A stretch of 64,000 nucleotides of DNA. Origin: CALKAL01 sp051846895. Its GTDB lineage: Bacteria; Bacillota; Bacilli; Bacillales; Alkalibacillaceae. A program made the translations under genes and the position numbers. The stretch is taken from NCBI GenBank assembly GCA_051846895.1, contig JBPYCQ010000009.1:1-64000 (forward strand), read 5' to 3'. Under the pieces are notes generated by a model. That model was not told the origin of the DNA, did not search any database, and was given only the letters and a program-made list of their open reading frames with translations. This document shows, piece by piece, positions 46,498 through 54,707 of this stretch (position 1 is the first letter of the stretch; each line of letters begins with the position of its first letter).

Positions 46498-47931
46498 TCA
46501 CTCTATTCGAAAAACTTCTATTCCACTGGCTAGTTGTTGACCATGATATTGAATGTACTTATCTTCATTGATCGCATTTGTTATATATTCAACATGACTC
46601 TTTTCAATTTTCTCCCCTTTTAATAACACAGGGATTCCTGGAGGATACGGAATGACTGTCGCTGCTGAAATTTCTCCGATAGCTTCATCCCAACGCATCC
46701 ATTCTACCTGAAACGATTGAAGTGAATGATAATCGAATGGTAACTCATAAACATCTTTATAAAATTCTTGCTTCTGTGCCATTGTACCATGAATTCGTTT
46801 AAAAGAACTTGCCTGCACGTTGTTTTTCAGTTGTTTAAATAAATCGATGACATCATCCTCAAGCTGCAATCCTGCTATAAGTAATAACTGATTGTTTTGA
46901 ACCATCTCAGGATAAATACGCTCTTCATTCAACCACGTTTCAACATTTCTCATATCAAAGTCTTTTGAAGTTAACGTCATTTTTAACGGATCATCAATTT
47001 TATAACGTATTCGTTGTAACTCCCATATAGGATACTCTTCTAATCTAAAACGAAGTCTATTAATCTGATTTAACAGTCGTTCCTTATCATCTTGATTAAA
47101 ACTCGCGATATATTTTCGTGCTAAATCAAGTGAAGCCATAATCGGATAAGAAGGACTACTTGATTGAATCATTTGCAAGTACGTTCGAACCGTTTTCTCA
47201 TGGATTAATTTTGATTGAAAATGTAAATACGATCCCATTGTCATCGCCGGAAGTGTCTTATGGGCTGAATGAACAACTAGGTCAGCACCACAATCAATCG
47301 CCGACTTTGGAAAAGGATCTCCTAGGACAAAATGCGCTCCATGAGCCTCATCTACGAGAACAGGTATATTCTTTTCATGAGCATATTGTACAATCGATTT
47401 GAGATCATAGGTCGATCCAAAATAATCGGGATATGTAAGGACAATGGCTTTAATATGTTGATGTTTTTCAATCAACCTTTTAATTGTGTTTACATTAATA
47501 TTTGAATAACGTGACGTCTCTTCATCGAACTCAGGCGAAAAAAAGATGGGTCTTGCTCCTGCCAATTCTAATCCATGCATCAGCGACTTATGACTATTCC
47601 GTTGAACTAGTATCTGGTCATTCACTTGACAAACTGATAGAATCATCGCTAGATTACCCGCCGTTGACCCATTGACTAGAAAAAATGTCCGCTCTACACC
47701 ATAAAGCTCCGCCGCTAACTGTTCCGCATCTTGAATTGCCGCTTCTGGCTGGTGTAAATCATCGAGGCCATCTAGTTCAGTTAAATCATATTTTAATATG
47801 TTACTAAAAACTTCAGCTCCTTCACGTGTGAGAATACGTCCATTTTTATGACCAGGCACATGAAACGAAACTGGATTTTTAAGACTATGTTTAATAATCG
47901 CTTCAAATAATGGTGCTCGTGATTGATCCAT
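46498..47931 (-). CDS. yaaO: Orn/Lys/Arg decarboxylase-family PLP enzyme YaaO
   Basis: A 477-aa fold-type I PLP enzyme. The PLP lysine is in VVHSAHKTLPAMTMGSYLH, preceded by LVDEAHGAHFVLGDPFP, and the N-terminal FHVPGHKNG is diagnostic of the family. The substrate is not certain from the sequence; a basic amino acid is likely. It sits first before tmk, as in B. subtilis. Confidence 0.93.
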   Translation of the reverse strand: MDQSRAPLFEAIIKHSLKNPVSFHVPGHKNGRILTREGAEVFSNILKYDLTELDGLDDLHQPEAAIQDAEQLAAELYGVERTFFLVNGSTAGNLAMILSVCQVNDQILVQRNSHKSLMHGLELAGARPIFFSPEFDEETSRYSNINVNTIKRLIEKHQHIKAIVLTYPDYFGSTYDLKSIVQYAHEKNIPVLVDEAHGAHFVLGDPFPKSAIDCGADLVVHSAHKTLPAMTMGSYLHFQSKLIHEKTVRTYLQMIQSSSPSYPIMASLDLARKYIASFNQDDKERLLNQINRLRFRLEEYPIWELQRIRYKIDDPLKMTLTSKDFDMRNVETWLNEERIYPEMVQNNQLLLIAGLQLEDDVIDLFKQLKNNVQASSFKRIHGTMAQKQEFYKDVYELPFDYHSLQSFQVEWMRWDEAIGEISAATVIPYPPGIPVLLKGEKIEKSHVEYITNAINEDKYIQYHGQQLASGIEVFRIE

Positions 47932-47975
47932 TTATCTTTCTCCTTAATTGATTCTATGTCCTATTTTACATGAAA

Positions 47976-48001
47976 AAAGAGAGCAACAATATGCTCTCTT
48001 T
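47976..48001 (-). terminator. Terminator after csfB
   Basis: AAAGAGAGC (47976-47984) and GCTCTCTTT (47993-48001) form a 9-bp stem, followed on the minus strand by TTTC. Confidence 0.88.
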
Positions 48002-48013
48002 GAAATTATGTGA

Positions 48014-48211
48014 TTATTGTAATGTCATTAATAGATTAGACGTATAACTTCTTTTTAACCGATCAACGTAATATTGATAACGTTCTTCCTCTGGGCTCGT
48101 TCCTAAAATCTCCTTCTCACAATCTGAACAAATAAAACTCACTAATAAATATATTCCTTCACTTTTATGTTCCTCACAAATTTTACATTGATTCATAGAT
48201 TGTTCATTCAC
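48014..48211 (-). CDS. csfB: Anti-sigma-G/E factor CsfB (Gin)
   Basis: CsfB is a forespore protein that blocks premature sigma-G (and sigma-E) activity. The 65-aa protein has two zinc CXXC pairs, CKIC (about 9-12) and CSDC (about 28-31). A GTG start at 48211 has GGAGG 9 nt before it; an internal ATG five codons on is possible. The C-terminal YQYYVDRLKRS is helical, as in Gin. Confidence 0.92.
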   Translation of the reverse strand: MNEQSMNQCKICEEHKSEGIYLLVSFICSDCEKEILGTSPEEERYQYYVDRLKRSYTSNLLMTLQ

Positions 48212-48231
48212 CGTAACCCACCTCCATCAAC

Positions 48232-48261
48232 TAGGATGGGCAGACTAGGAAACTTTTATAC
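48232..48261 (-). promoter_or_regulatory. Candidate forespore (sigma-F/sigma-G) promoter of csfB
   Basis: On the minus strand GTATA (48257-48261) is followed after 18 bp by CATCCTA (48232-48238), fitting the shared sigma-F/G pattern GHATR-N17-18-CATNHTA. It lies 21 bp before the start codon; csfB is a sigma-F gene in B. subtilis. Confidence 0.7.
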
Positions 48262-48296
48262 ACTTTAATCTATGAAAATTTTATATTATTAAAGAA

Positions 48297-48327
48297 AATC
48301 TCAGCCCAAATAAATGGAACTGAGATT
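48297..48327 (-). terminator. Terminator after bofA
   Basis: AATCTCAG (48297-48304) and CTGAGATT (48320-48327) pair over 8 bp. On the minus strand TTCTTTAAT follows, just after the bofA stop. Confidence 0.8.
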
Positions 48328-48328
48328 T

Positions 48329-48595
48329 CTAAGGTAAAATTAAAAAGTGAATCGCAATTAATGAACCAAGGCCAAAAATTCCTAAAAACCCTGCGATTGC
48401 CGAAGTAATTAAATTAATAGGAATATGAAGTCCAAACATCGAACCAAAAACATTAGCAAAAAAGATAAACAAAGCACCAACTACGAGCTTAATTACACCT
48501 TTTGAAGTCCAACGTAATATTTGCATAGGTGGCCCAAAAAACAAAAGTAGAACAACAACAGCAATAAAGGCTAACGTAATTACAATTGGATCCAT
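48329..48595 (-). CDS. bofA: Pro-sigma-K processing inhibitor BofA
   Basis: BofA holds SpoIVFB inactive in the outer forespore membrane until the checkpoint signal. The 88-aa protein is strongly hydrophobic with about two or three membrane segments and the family stretch FANVFGSMFGLHIPIN, where the NVFG region is the inhibitory motif. AAAGGAG lies before the ATG. A sigma-E-like promoter lies upstream. Confidence 0.95.
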   Translation of the reverse strand: MDPIVITLAFIAVVVLLLFFGPPMQILRWTSKGVIKLVVGALFIFFANVFGSMFGLHIPINLITSAIAGFLGIFGLGSLIAIHFLILP

Positions 48596-48626
48596 AACGA
48601 ATCTCCTTTCGCTTGTCCTACTTTAA

Positions 48627-48655
48627 ATCTATGCAAATATGAATAGAAAAATGAC
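48627..48655 (-). promoter_or_regulatory. Candidate sigma-E promoter of bofA
   Basis: On the minus strand TCATTTT (48649-48655, 6 of 7) is followed after 14 bp by CATAGATT (48627-48634, 7 of 8), the same -10 as at yabP. It lies about 32 bp before the bofA start; bofA is sigma-E dependent in B. subtilis. Confidence 0.6.
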
Positions 48656-48759
48656 CATGGAAATTAAGAGAATTATTTTGATCAATAACAATATGGTATT
48701 ATTAGGTAATGTAGTGTGTTTTTTATATAGTTTGCAAAGCATAAGGAAGGAGGAGGGGC

Positions 48760-49107
48760 ATGGATCACTATAAAATAATGTTAATTGCTGCAATCTTGTT
48801 TGTAGTACAAGTTTTATTGAGGTATTTCATATTAGACTCTATTAGAGGTAAATTGAAAGAAACTAAGGGTCTAAAGGTCCATACAATTCTGAGTGTAGTT
48901 GTCATTATTATCGGTATAACAACTTTAATATTTATGATTGTAAAAGGTTACGATTCATATTTTAAATGGTTCTGGTTCTCTTTTATTGGGACCCTTTTTG
49001 CAACTCAAGCATTAATTGAATGGATCTATGTACGAAAAGAGAAAGAGTATGTTATTTCCATCATTACTATGATAGTAGGAATGCTGCTCGTTTATTTTTG
49101 GTATTAA
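48760..49107 (+). CDS. Small membrane protein, possibly DUF4181
   Basis: A 115-aa protein of about four membrane segments (6-24, 45-63, 68-88, 97-113) with a charged loop RGKLKETKGLK and a mid EWIYVRKEKEY loop. The pattern resembles the Bacillus DUF4181 family, but this could not be checked. GGAGGAG lies before the ATG. It is on the plus strand between recR and bofA, where B. subtilis has yaaL on the other strand, so it looks like an insertion. Function unknown. Confidence 0.75.
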   Translation: MDHYKIMLIAAILFVVQVLLRYFILDSIRGKLKETKGLKVHTILSVVVIIIGITTLIFMIVKGYDSYFKWFWFSFIGTLFATQALIEWIYVRKEKEYVISIITMIVGMLLVYFWY

Positions 49108-49184
49108 TATGTTTGACTCATCATATAGACGTCAAAGTAATTTACTGTGACGACAATCCTATCTTTCCAAATTAACAGTACAAC

Positions 49185-49250
49185 ATTGAACAATTGTACC
49201 GCTTCTTTGAACAAAATCAATAAAAAATCACAACCCACGTTTGAACATTT
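49185..49250 (+). repeat. Degenerate copies of the TTTGAACAAT repeat
   Basis: ATTGAACAAT at 49185 and TTTGAACAAA at 49206 are exactly 21 bp apart; a third core TTTGAACATT at 49240 is preceded by CACAACCCACG, which matches the variable part of the unit. It lies between the convergent ends of the small membrane-protein gene and recR. Confidence 0.75.
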
Positions 49251-49284
49251 CCCTTATCATCGATTAATTGTCGTAAAATAAAAA

Positions 49285-49323
49285 AATCCCCAGTCAGTAG
49301 CTTACAGTTACTAACTAGGGATT
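49285..49323 (-). terminator. Terminator after recR
   Basis: On the minus strand AATCCCTAGTTAGTA pairs with TACTGACTGGGGATT (15 bp with G-U pairs), followed by seven T. Confidence 0.9.
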
Positions 49324-49345
49324 GCTTTCATTAAAGAATAATCAA

Positions 49346-49942
49346 TTATAGATCTCGTCTTCCTTCCAACGCTTTTGATAAGGTCACTTCATCGGCGTAT
49401 TCTAAATCTCCACCTACTGGTAGTCCGTGTGCAATTCGAGATACACGGATTCCTGATGGTTTGACGAGTCTGGAAATATACATCGCTGTTGCTTCGCCTT
49501 CAACGTTGGGGTTCGTTGCTAGAATAAGTTCTTCAACTTCTTCATTTTTCAATCGTTCTAATAATGACGGTACATTGATATCTTCTGGGCCAATGCCATC
49601 CATCGGCGAGATAGCACCGTGCAAGACGTGATATCTACCACGATAATCCCTCATCTTTTCCATCGCTATCACATCTTTTGGATCTTGAACAACACAAATG
49701 ACGGATTCATCACGGTCCTGGTCACTACAAATACTACAAGGGTCTGTATCTGTTATATGTCCACATACCGTACAATGTGTAAGTTCTCGTTTCGCATTTA
49801 CAAGTGCTTTCGCGAAATCGATAACATCGTCTTCTTCCATATTTAAAACGAAAAAAGCCAGGCGAACCGCAGTCTTTGGCCCGATCCCTGGCAATTTTGT
49901 AAAGCTATCAACTAGCTTTGAAATCGGTTCTGGATAGTACAT
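49346..49942 (-). CDS. recR: Recombination protein RecR
   Basis: RecR works with RecF/RecO in RecA loading at gaps. The 198-aa protein has an HhH motif (KLPGIGPKTAVRLAFF), a zinc finger CTVCGHITDTDPCSIC (about 57-72), a Toprim domain (VQDPKDVIAMEK) and a C-terminal Walker B-like region. It follows ebfC by 11 bp. Confidence 0.97.
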   Translation of the reverse strand: MYYPEPISKLVDSFTKLPGIGPKTAVRLAFFVLNMEEDDVIDFAKALVNAKRELTHCTVCGHITDTDPCSICSDQDRDESVICVVQDPKDVIAMEKMRDYRGRYHVLHGAISPMDGIGPEDINVPSLLERLKNEEVEELILATNPNVEGEATAMYISRLVKPSGIRVSRIAHGLPVGGDLEYADEVTLSKALEGRRDL

Positions 49943-49953
49943 GATGAAGCCTC

Positions 49954-50268
49954 CTAGAACGGCATATTCATACCTTTCGTAAACTGTCCCATTTTATCAT
50001 TTGTCGTATCGTCGACTTGTTTTAGAACATCGTTTGTTGCCGCTAAAATTAAATCTTGAAGCATTTCTACATCATCAGGATCTACAGCTTCTTCATTAAT
50101 TTCTACATCAACAATTTCTTTTTTACCGTTTGCAACAACCTTAACCATGCCACCGCCTGCTGTTCCTTCAAACGTCATTTCATGTAATTCTTCTTGTGCT
50201 TGCATCATTTTCTTTTGCATTTTTTGCATTTGTTTCATCATATTGTTCATATTACCCATACCACGCAT
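49954..50268 (-). CDS. ebfC: Nucleoid-associated protein EbfC/YaaK
   Basis: A YbaB/EbfC-family protein that binds DNA as a dimer. The 104-aa sequence starts MRGMGNMNNMMKQMQKMQKK, a methionine-rich helix, followed by the conserved GGGMVKVVANGKKEIVDVEI. AAGGAGG lies 9 nt before the ATG at 50268. It lies between dnaX and recR, the conserved dnaX-ebfC-recR order. Confidence 0.96.
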   Translation of the reverse strand: MRGMGNMNNMMKQMQKMQKKMMQAQEELHEMTFEGTAGGGMVKVVANGKKEIVDVEINEEAVDPDDVEMLQDLILAATNDVLKQVDDTTNDKMGQFTKGMNMPF

Positions 50269-50289
50269 AATCAATTTCCTCCTTAATGT

Positions 50290-51966
50290 TTAAACATCTT
50301 TAATTTCTAACAAATCATCCCCAACTAGTTTTCTTGCTTCTTCAACGAGTGGGTCTTCCTCCTGTGGTTTTGGAGGTTCATTTTCTTGTTGTTCATTTAA
50401 AAAGTCTTCGCGAACCTTTTGCCATTCACTTTCTGGAATTGGGATGATGGTTAATTTTTTATGAATAAATTCTGACAGCTGTGCTTCGATCATTTCTTGA
50501 TTTTCTAAGACAAGTGCACAATGAATCTCATATTTAAATGAGACAACTAATGAGTTCTCTGATGCGGCTCTTGGTGTTGCATCAACGAGCTTCGCATGTG
50601 CAGGTGGACTCGTCTTTTTCAATTGATCCATAAAAGCTGCCCAATTCATTTTAACATTTTTCAAATCTTCTTTAGTAGCTTCCGATAAAGTATAACGTAT
50701 TTTCTCATACGGAACTTTATATCGATTACTTCTTACAGGCTGTCTTTGCCTTTGTTTTGGCTCTTCAGTCCGAGCTACTTGATTTGAGTTATTTTCTTTT
50801 ATGCTTTTTAATTGTTTTTCAAGTTCAGCTATTTGTTGGATTAAATGATTTGGAATTTCCGTTTGTGATGTTTGTTCTGCATCTTTTTCTTGAATATTTA
50901 AAAGAGCAATTTCTAATAAAACTTTCGGGCTATTCGTCCATTTCATATCTTGTTGCGTTTGATTCAATGTATGAATAGCATGTTCTAACCAATCGTTAGA
51001 AACCTTTTGCGCTAACGTTTTAAATTCATCATCTGGAATCGCACGTACGAGCACTTCTTCTGCCTCATTCGCACTTTTAAACATGAATTGATCCCGTAAA
51101 AAATGAATGTAGTCAAATATAAAACGGTTCGGGTCTTTCCCTTCATTTATACATTCATTTAAAATATTTAGTGCTTGTCTACCATCTTTATTAATTAATG
51201 CTGCTGTCATCTCAACCATTTGTTTTTGTGAAATGGATCCTGTAACAGCTAACACGTCTTCAACTTTGATATGTTGATCATCACTATATGCAATTGCCTG
51301 GTCTAATAAACTGAGGGCGTCCCGCATACCACCTTCTGCCGTTAATGCAACATGAATGATGGCGTTAGAGTCATAAGTCATTCCTTCTTCATCTAATATG
51401 TGTTGAAGTCTTTCTACGATGACTTGATGCGAAATCCGTTTAAAGTCAAATCGCTGACAGCGAGATATAATCGTTAAAGGAATTTTATGTGGTTCTGTCG
51501 TTGCTAAAATAAATATAACGTGCCGCGGTGGTTCTTCTAATGTTTTCAGTAAAGCATTAAAAGCCCCCGTTGAAAGCATATGCACTTCATCAATAATATA
51601 AACTTTGAACTTCACAGCAGTCGGCGCATATTTCACTTTATCTCGAATCTCACGAATATCATCGACACCGTTATTTGATGCAGCATCGATCTCAATAATA
51701 TCTGAGATTGAACCGTCTTGAATTCCTAAGCAAGCATCACATTCGCCACAAGGTTCTTTTACTGGTGCATTCTCGCAGTTAATAGCTTTAGCAAATATTT
51801 TTGCAACACTCGTTTTCCCAGTACCTCTTGGACCTGTAAAAAGATAGGCGTGCGCTACCTTTTCTTGCTCCATCGCATTTTGTAGCGTTCTCGTTATATG
51901 TAATTGACCGACAACATCTTCAAATTTTTGTGGGCGCCAAACGCGATATAATGCTTGATATGCCAT
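50290..51966 (-). CDS. dnaX: DNA polymerase III subunit tau (gamma/tau)
   Basis: The ATPase subunit of the clamp loader. The 558-aa protein has GPRGTGKTSVAKIFAKA (about 45-61), a zinc module (CENAPVKEPCGECDAC), Walker B IIDEVHMLS, the sensor EEPPRHVIFILATTEP, and a C-terminal tau part (from about 380) for polymerase binding. No gamma-forming frameshift signal was identified by eye. Confidence 0.97.
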   Translation of the reverse strand: MAYQALYRVWRPQKFEDVVGQLHITRTLQNAMEQEKVAHAYLFTGPRGTGKTSVAKIFAKAINCENAPVKEPCGECDACLGIQDGSISDIIEIDAASNNGVDDIREIRDKVKYAPTAVKFKVYIIDEVHMLSTGAFNALLKTLEEPPRHVIFILATTEPHKIPLTIISRCQRFDFKRISHQVIVERLQHILDEEGMTYDSNAIIHVALTAEGGMRDALSLLDQAIAYSDDQHIKVEDVLAVTGSISQKQMVEMTAALINKDGRQALNILNECINEGKDPNRFIFDYIHFLRDQFMFKSANEAEEVLVRAIPDDEFKTLAQKVSNDWLEHAIHTLNQTQQDMKWTNSPKVLLEIALLNIQEKDAEQTSQTEIPNHLIQQIAELEKQLKSIKENNSNQVARTEEPKQRQRQPVRSNRYKVPYEKIRYTLSEATKEDLKNVKMNWAAFMDQLKKTSPPAHAKLVDATPRAASENSLVVSFKYEIHCALVLENQEMIEAQLSEFIHKKLTIIPIPESEWQKVREDFLNEQQENEPPKPQEEDPLVEEARKLVGDDLLEIKDV

Positions 51967-52171
51967 GAAATAGTCTCCTTTAACGTTTCTTCTTTATTAT
52001 AACCGAATGTAAATGGACTTTTCAAAACTATTGTAGATGATTATTGATTTCGTATGAATTTATGAGAAAAGACATGTTTGAAGATTTACTTGAGGGCAGC
52101 TAATCAATTAGGTCATGACCAGTTCACAATGTATCAACAAGATCATTATGTCATGAGTTGCTCTGATTATG

Positions 52172-52310
52172 TTATCAGCCAATTTACAGTAGTTATCAGC
52201 CAGTTTTTGTTATTTATCAGCCGATTTTATCACTTTATCAGCCAATTTGAGCTATTTATCAGCCGATTTCGCTATTTGTCAGCCAATTTCTAATTTATCA
52301 GCCGATTCGA
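52172..52310 (+). repeat. Array of 7 repeats, 21-bp period, TTATCAGCC core
   Basis: Copies start at 52172, 52193, 52214, 52235, 52256, 52276 and 52295 (spacing 21, 21, 21, 21, 20, 19). The core is TTATCAGCC (one TTGTCAGCC), followed mostly by RATTT and 6-7 variable bases. It fills part of the 428-bp gap between dnaX and the SRP RNA. The core differs from the TTTGAACAAT arrays, but the architecture is the same. The rest of the gap (51967-52171) shows nothing recognisable. Confidence 0.93.
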
Positions 52311-52348
52311 GTAGGTTATATTATGTGTAGATTTATTCATGCCACAAA

Positions 52349-52375
52349 AAAAATGGCAAGTTATATGCCATTTTT
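52349..52375 (-). terminator. Terminator after the SRP RNA
   Basis: AAATGGCA and TGCCATTT form an 8-bp stem (plus A/T pairs) with a 7-nt loop. On the minus strand it is followed by eight T. Confidence 0.9.
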
Positions 52376-52394
52376 CTAAAAAATTATTATGTAT

Positions 52395-52674
52395 ACCGTG
52401 CACCTGTCGTCGATCATATAATCCTAAGCGTTACGTAAGTTCACAGCTCGATTCAGGCTACCCTACGACACACAAGAATGACCGCTTACTGCTGCTTCCT
52501 TCCGGACCTGACAGGGTTCACGGGTTCTCGTTGCATAGGACCAAAATGTCAACACTGCTCACTTACGGCAGACCTTAATATTATATGACCTCAGACAGGG
52601 ATTCAGCCTCACTATAGCGGATTGTGAGTGACAGGGCACCGCTACCTCCCCACCTAGCACGGCAAAGGTTGCAC
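52395..52674 (-). ncRNA. scr: Signal recognition particle RNA, large bacterial type with Alu domain
   Basis: On the minus strand the S-domain tetraloop block GTCAGGTCCGGAAGGAAGCA, universal in SRP RNA, is present. Its 5' part GCCGTGCTAGGTGGGGAGGT and the 3' part ending GACAGGTGCACGG match the B. subtilis 6S-like scRNA with its Alu domain. The length of about 280 nt fits. The gene lies between dnaX and tadA, as in B. subtilis. Mature ends are approximate. Confidence 0.95.
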
Positions 52675-52694
52675 TTATTTGAAGTGCACTATTC

Positions 52695-52723
52695 AGTATA
52701 TATGGTTTTGAGTAAAATTGCAA
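52695..52723 (-). promoter_or_regulatory. sigma-A promoter of the SRP RNA
   Basis: On the minus strand TTGCAA (52718-52723), 17 bp and TATACT (52695-52700) lie about 20 bp upstream of the RNA 5' end. Confidence 0.7.
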
Positions 52724-52746
52724 TGATCAGATGCTACCAAAGTTTA

Positions 52747-53199
52747 CTATTCCTTATGTCTTATTTTTTTGAAAAATTGCTTAAGTAGCAGTGCGCATTC
52801 CTCTTGTAGAACCCCTTTTTTTACAGCTGCTTGATGATTAAAGCGTGGCTCACTTAGCAAGTTCATTAATGTCCCGGCACAGCCTGCCTTAGGATCACTT
52901 GCTCCATATACAACATTCGGAATTCTCGACTGTACAATCGCCCCAGCACACATTGGACATGGCTCTAATGTCACATACAATGTGCAATTCTCTAAACGCC
53001 AGCTACCTATTTTTTCATTCGCTTGCTTAATTGCAATCATTTCGGCATGGGCCTCACTAGCTTGTGTTGTTTCTCTTCGATTATGTCCTCGAGCAATGAT
53101 TTCCTCTTCATAGACAATCACCGCACCAATCGGAACTTCATTTATCAATTCAGCTTTTTTCGCTTCTTGAATCGCTTCTCTCATAAAATACTCATCCAT
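52747..53199 (-). CDS. tadA: tRNA-specific adenosine deaminase TadA
   Basis: It deaminates A34 of tRNA-Arg(ACG) to inosine. The 150-aa protein shows the zinc motifs HAEMIAI and PCPMCAGAIVQSRI, with the proton-shuttling glutamate in HAE. The ATG at 53199 has AGGAGA 7 nt before it; the frame continues to 53235 without a site. It is the only gene transcribed towards the SRP RNA. Confidence 0.96.
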   Translation of the reverse strand: MDEYFMREAIQEAKKAELINEVPIGAVIVYEEEIIARGHNRRETTQASEAHAEMIAIKQANEKIGSWRLENCTLYVTLEPCPMCAGAIVQSRIPNVVYGASDPKAGCAGTLMNLLSEPRFNHQAAVKKGVLQEECALLLKQFFKKIRHKE

Positions 53200-53253
53200 T
53201 ATAATCTCTCCTAAACAAATAGACATTTGTATCATATCATAACTGTTGTACTT

Positions 53254-53282
53254 GCATCACTTACTGTCCCTATTCATATAGT
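53254..53282 (+). promoter_or_regulatory. Possible sigma-E promoter of sleL
   Basis: CATATAGT (53275-53282) matches CATACANT in 7 of 8; 14 bp upstream GCATCAC matches KMATATT in only 4 of 7. It lies 34 bp before the start. The B. subtilis orthologue is sigma-E controlled, which is the main support. Confidence 0.35.
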
Positions 53283-53315
53283 GTGGGTAGATGATCAAGA
53301 AAGGAGTGCAATTAA

Positions 53316-54599
53316 TTGCTTATACACGTTGTAAAGAGCGGTGAATCCGTTTTTTCTATTGCAAATAACTATCAAACAACTGTTGATCGAATTGTATCTG
53401 TTAATGAATTGGACCAACCTGAAGATTTAGTCGTTGGGCAAGCTTTAGTTATTCCAGCTGAAACATATACCGTTCAATCTGGTGATAGTTTATACAGTAT
53501 CGGTCAAAGATTTGGTATTTCATACGAAGAGCTTGCGGAATTTAACAATTTAAATTTAAATACAACATTACAAATTGGGCAAGTATTACAAATTCCATCT
53601 CCTCCGAAAACAGATATCACTGTGAATGCTTATGCTGAACCAACTGGAGGAGCCGTGAGCCAAACATTAGAAGCAGCCGTTCGAGCTAGAACACCTTATT
53701 TAACATATTTAGCCCCCTTTAGCTACCGGGTCAAACGAGATGGGACACTCACAGCTCCACCTCTTAATAATTTCCCAGCGATTGCTGAAACAAATCGTGC
53801 GGCTTTAATGATGGTCGTCACCAACCTAGAAGAAGGTGGCTTTAGTGATGAATTGGGAAGGATCATAGTTACAAATGAATCTGTGCAGGACACATTACTA
53901 AGTGAAATTATTCGGATAGCCAATGAAGTCGGTTTTCAAGATATTCATTTTGACTTTGAATTTTTACCTTCCGACCAGCGTGAAAATTACAATCAATTTT
54001 TACGAAAAGCTAAAGAGCGGTTAAGCGCTAATGGACTACTCATATCAACCGCGCTTGCACCAAAGAATAGAGCGGATCAACCAGGACAGTGGTACGAAGC
54101 TCACGATTATCGGGCACATGGTGAAATAGTTGATTTCGTAGTATTAATGACATATGAATGGGGTTATAGTGGCGGCCCGGCCATGGCTGTATCTCCAATT
54201 GAACCTGTTCGCGGTGTCGTTGAATATGCGTTATCTGAAATGCCTGCAGATAAAATTTTATTAGGTCAAAACTTATATGGATATGATTGGACACTTCCTT
54301 ATGTACCTGGAGGGGAGTTCGCCAAAGCTGTTAGTCCTAAAGAAGCCATTCGTATTGCGCGCCAATATAATCAGTCCATCCAATATGACGAGGAGGCGCA
54401 AGCACCTTTCTTTTTCTATTGGGATGAAGAAGGCAAAAAACATGAAGTTTGGTTTGAAGATGCTCGATCAATTCAAGCAAAATTTGATTTAATTCGTGAA
54501 CTAGGTTTAAGAGGAATTAGTTATTGGAAGTTAGGATTGGCCTTTCCACAAAATTGGATTTTGCTAGATGACCGGTTTAACATTAGTAAAATTAGATAA
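53316..54599 (+). CDS. sleL: Spore cortex-lytic N-acetylglucosaminidase SleL (YaaH)
   Basis: A spore-associated glycosidase acting on cortex muramic-delta-lactam during germination. The 427-aa protein has two N-terminal LysM domains (about 2-46 and 50-94) and a GH18 barrel with the catalytic strand IHFDFEFLP. There is no signal peptide, as in YaaH, which is assembled in the mother cell. The TTG start at 53316 has AGGAG 9 nt before it. Confidence 0.95.
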   Translation: MLIHVVKSGESVFSIANNYQTTVDRIVSVNELDQPEDLVVGQALVIPAETYTVQSGDSLYSIGQRFGISYEELAEFNNLNLNTTLQIGQVLQIPSPPKTDITVNAYAEPTGGAVSQTLEAAVRARTPYLTYLAPFSYRVKRDGTLTAPPLNNFPAIAETNRAALMMVVTNLEEGGFSDELGRIIVTNESVQDTLLSEIIRIANEVGFQDIHFDFEFLPSDQRENYNQFLRKAKERLSANGLLISTALAPKNRADQPGQWYEAHDYRAHGEIVDFVVLMTYEWGYSGGPAMAVSPIEPVRGVVEYALSEMPADKILLGQNLYGYDWTLPYVPGGEFAKAVSPKEAIRIARQYNQSIQYDEEAQAPFFFYWDEEGKKHEVWFEDARSIQAKFDLIRELGLRGISYWKLGLAFPQNWILLDDRFNISKIR

Positions 54600-54635
54600 G
54601 GTTATTTTTATTGTTAATAATAAAGGTATTCTCAT

Positions 54636-54680
54636 AAAATACGTAGAGGTGTCCCCATAACCTCTACGTATTTTATTTTT
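54636..54680 (+). terminator. Terminator after sleL
   Basis: AAAATACGTAGAGGT (54636-54650) and ACCTCTACGTATTTT (54660-54674) form a 15-bp stem with a 9-nt loop, followed by ATTTTTATT. The long symmetric stem may serve both strands, including the decayed gene that ends at 54708. Confidence 0.9.
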
Positions 54681-54707
54681 ATTACAAGATTTAATTATAA
54701 TTATCTT

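Noticed and set aside
50290..51966. Programmed frameshift in dnaX producing gamma
   Set aside because: No convincing slippery heptamer with a downstream stop and stem was found by eye.
52078..52578. Plus-strand frames over the TTATCAGCC array and over the SRP RNA
   Set aside because: The first reads through the non-coding repeat array and the second is antisense to a structural RNA.
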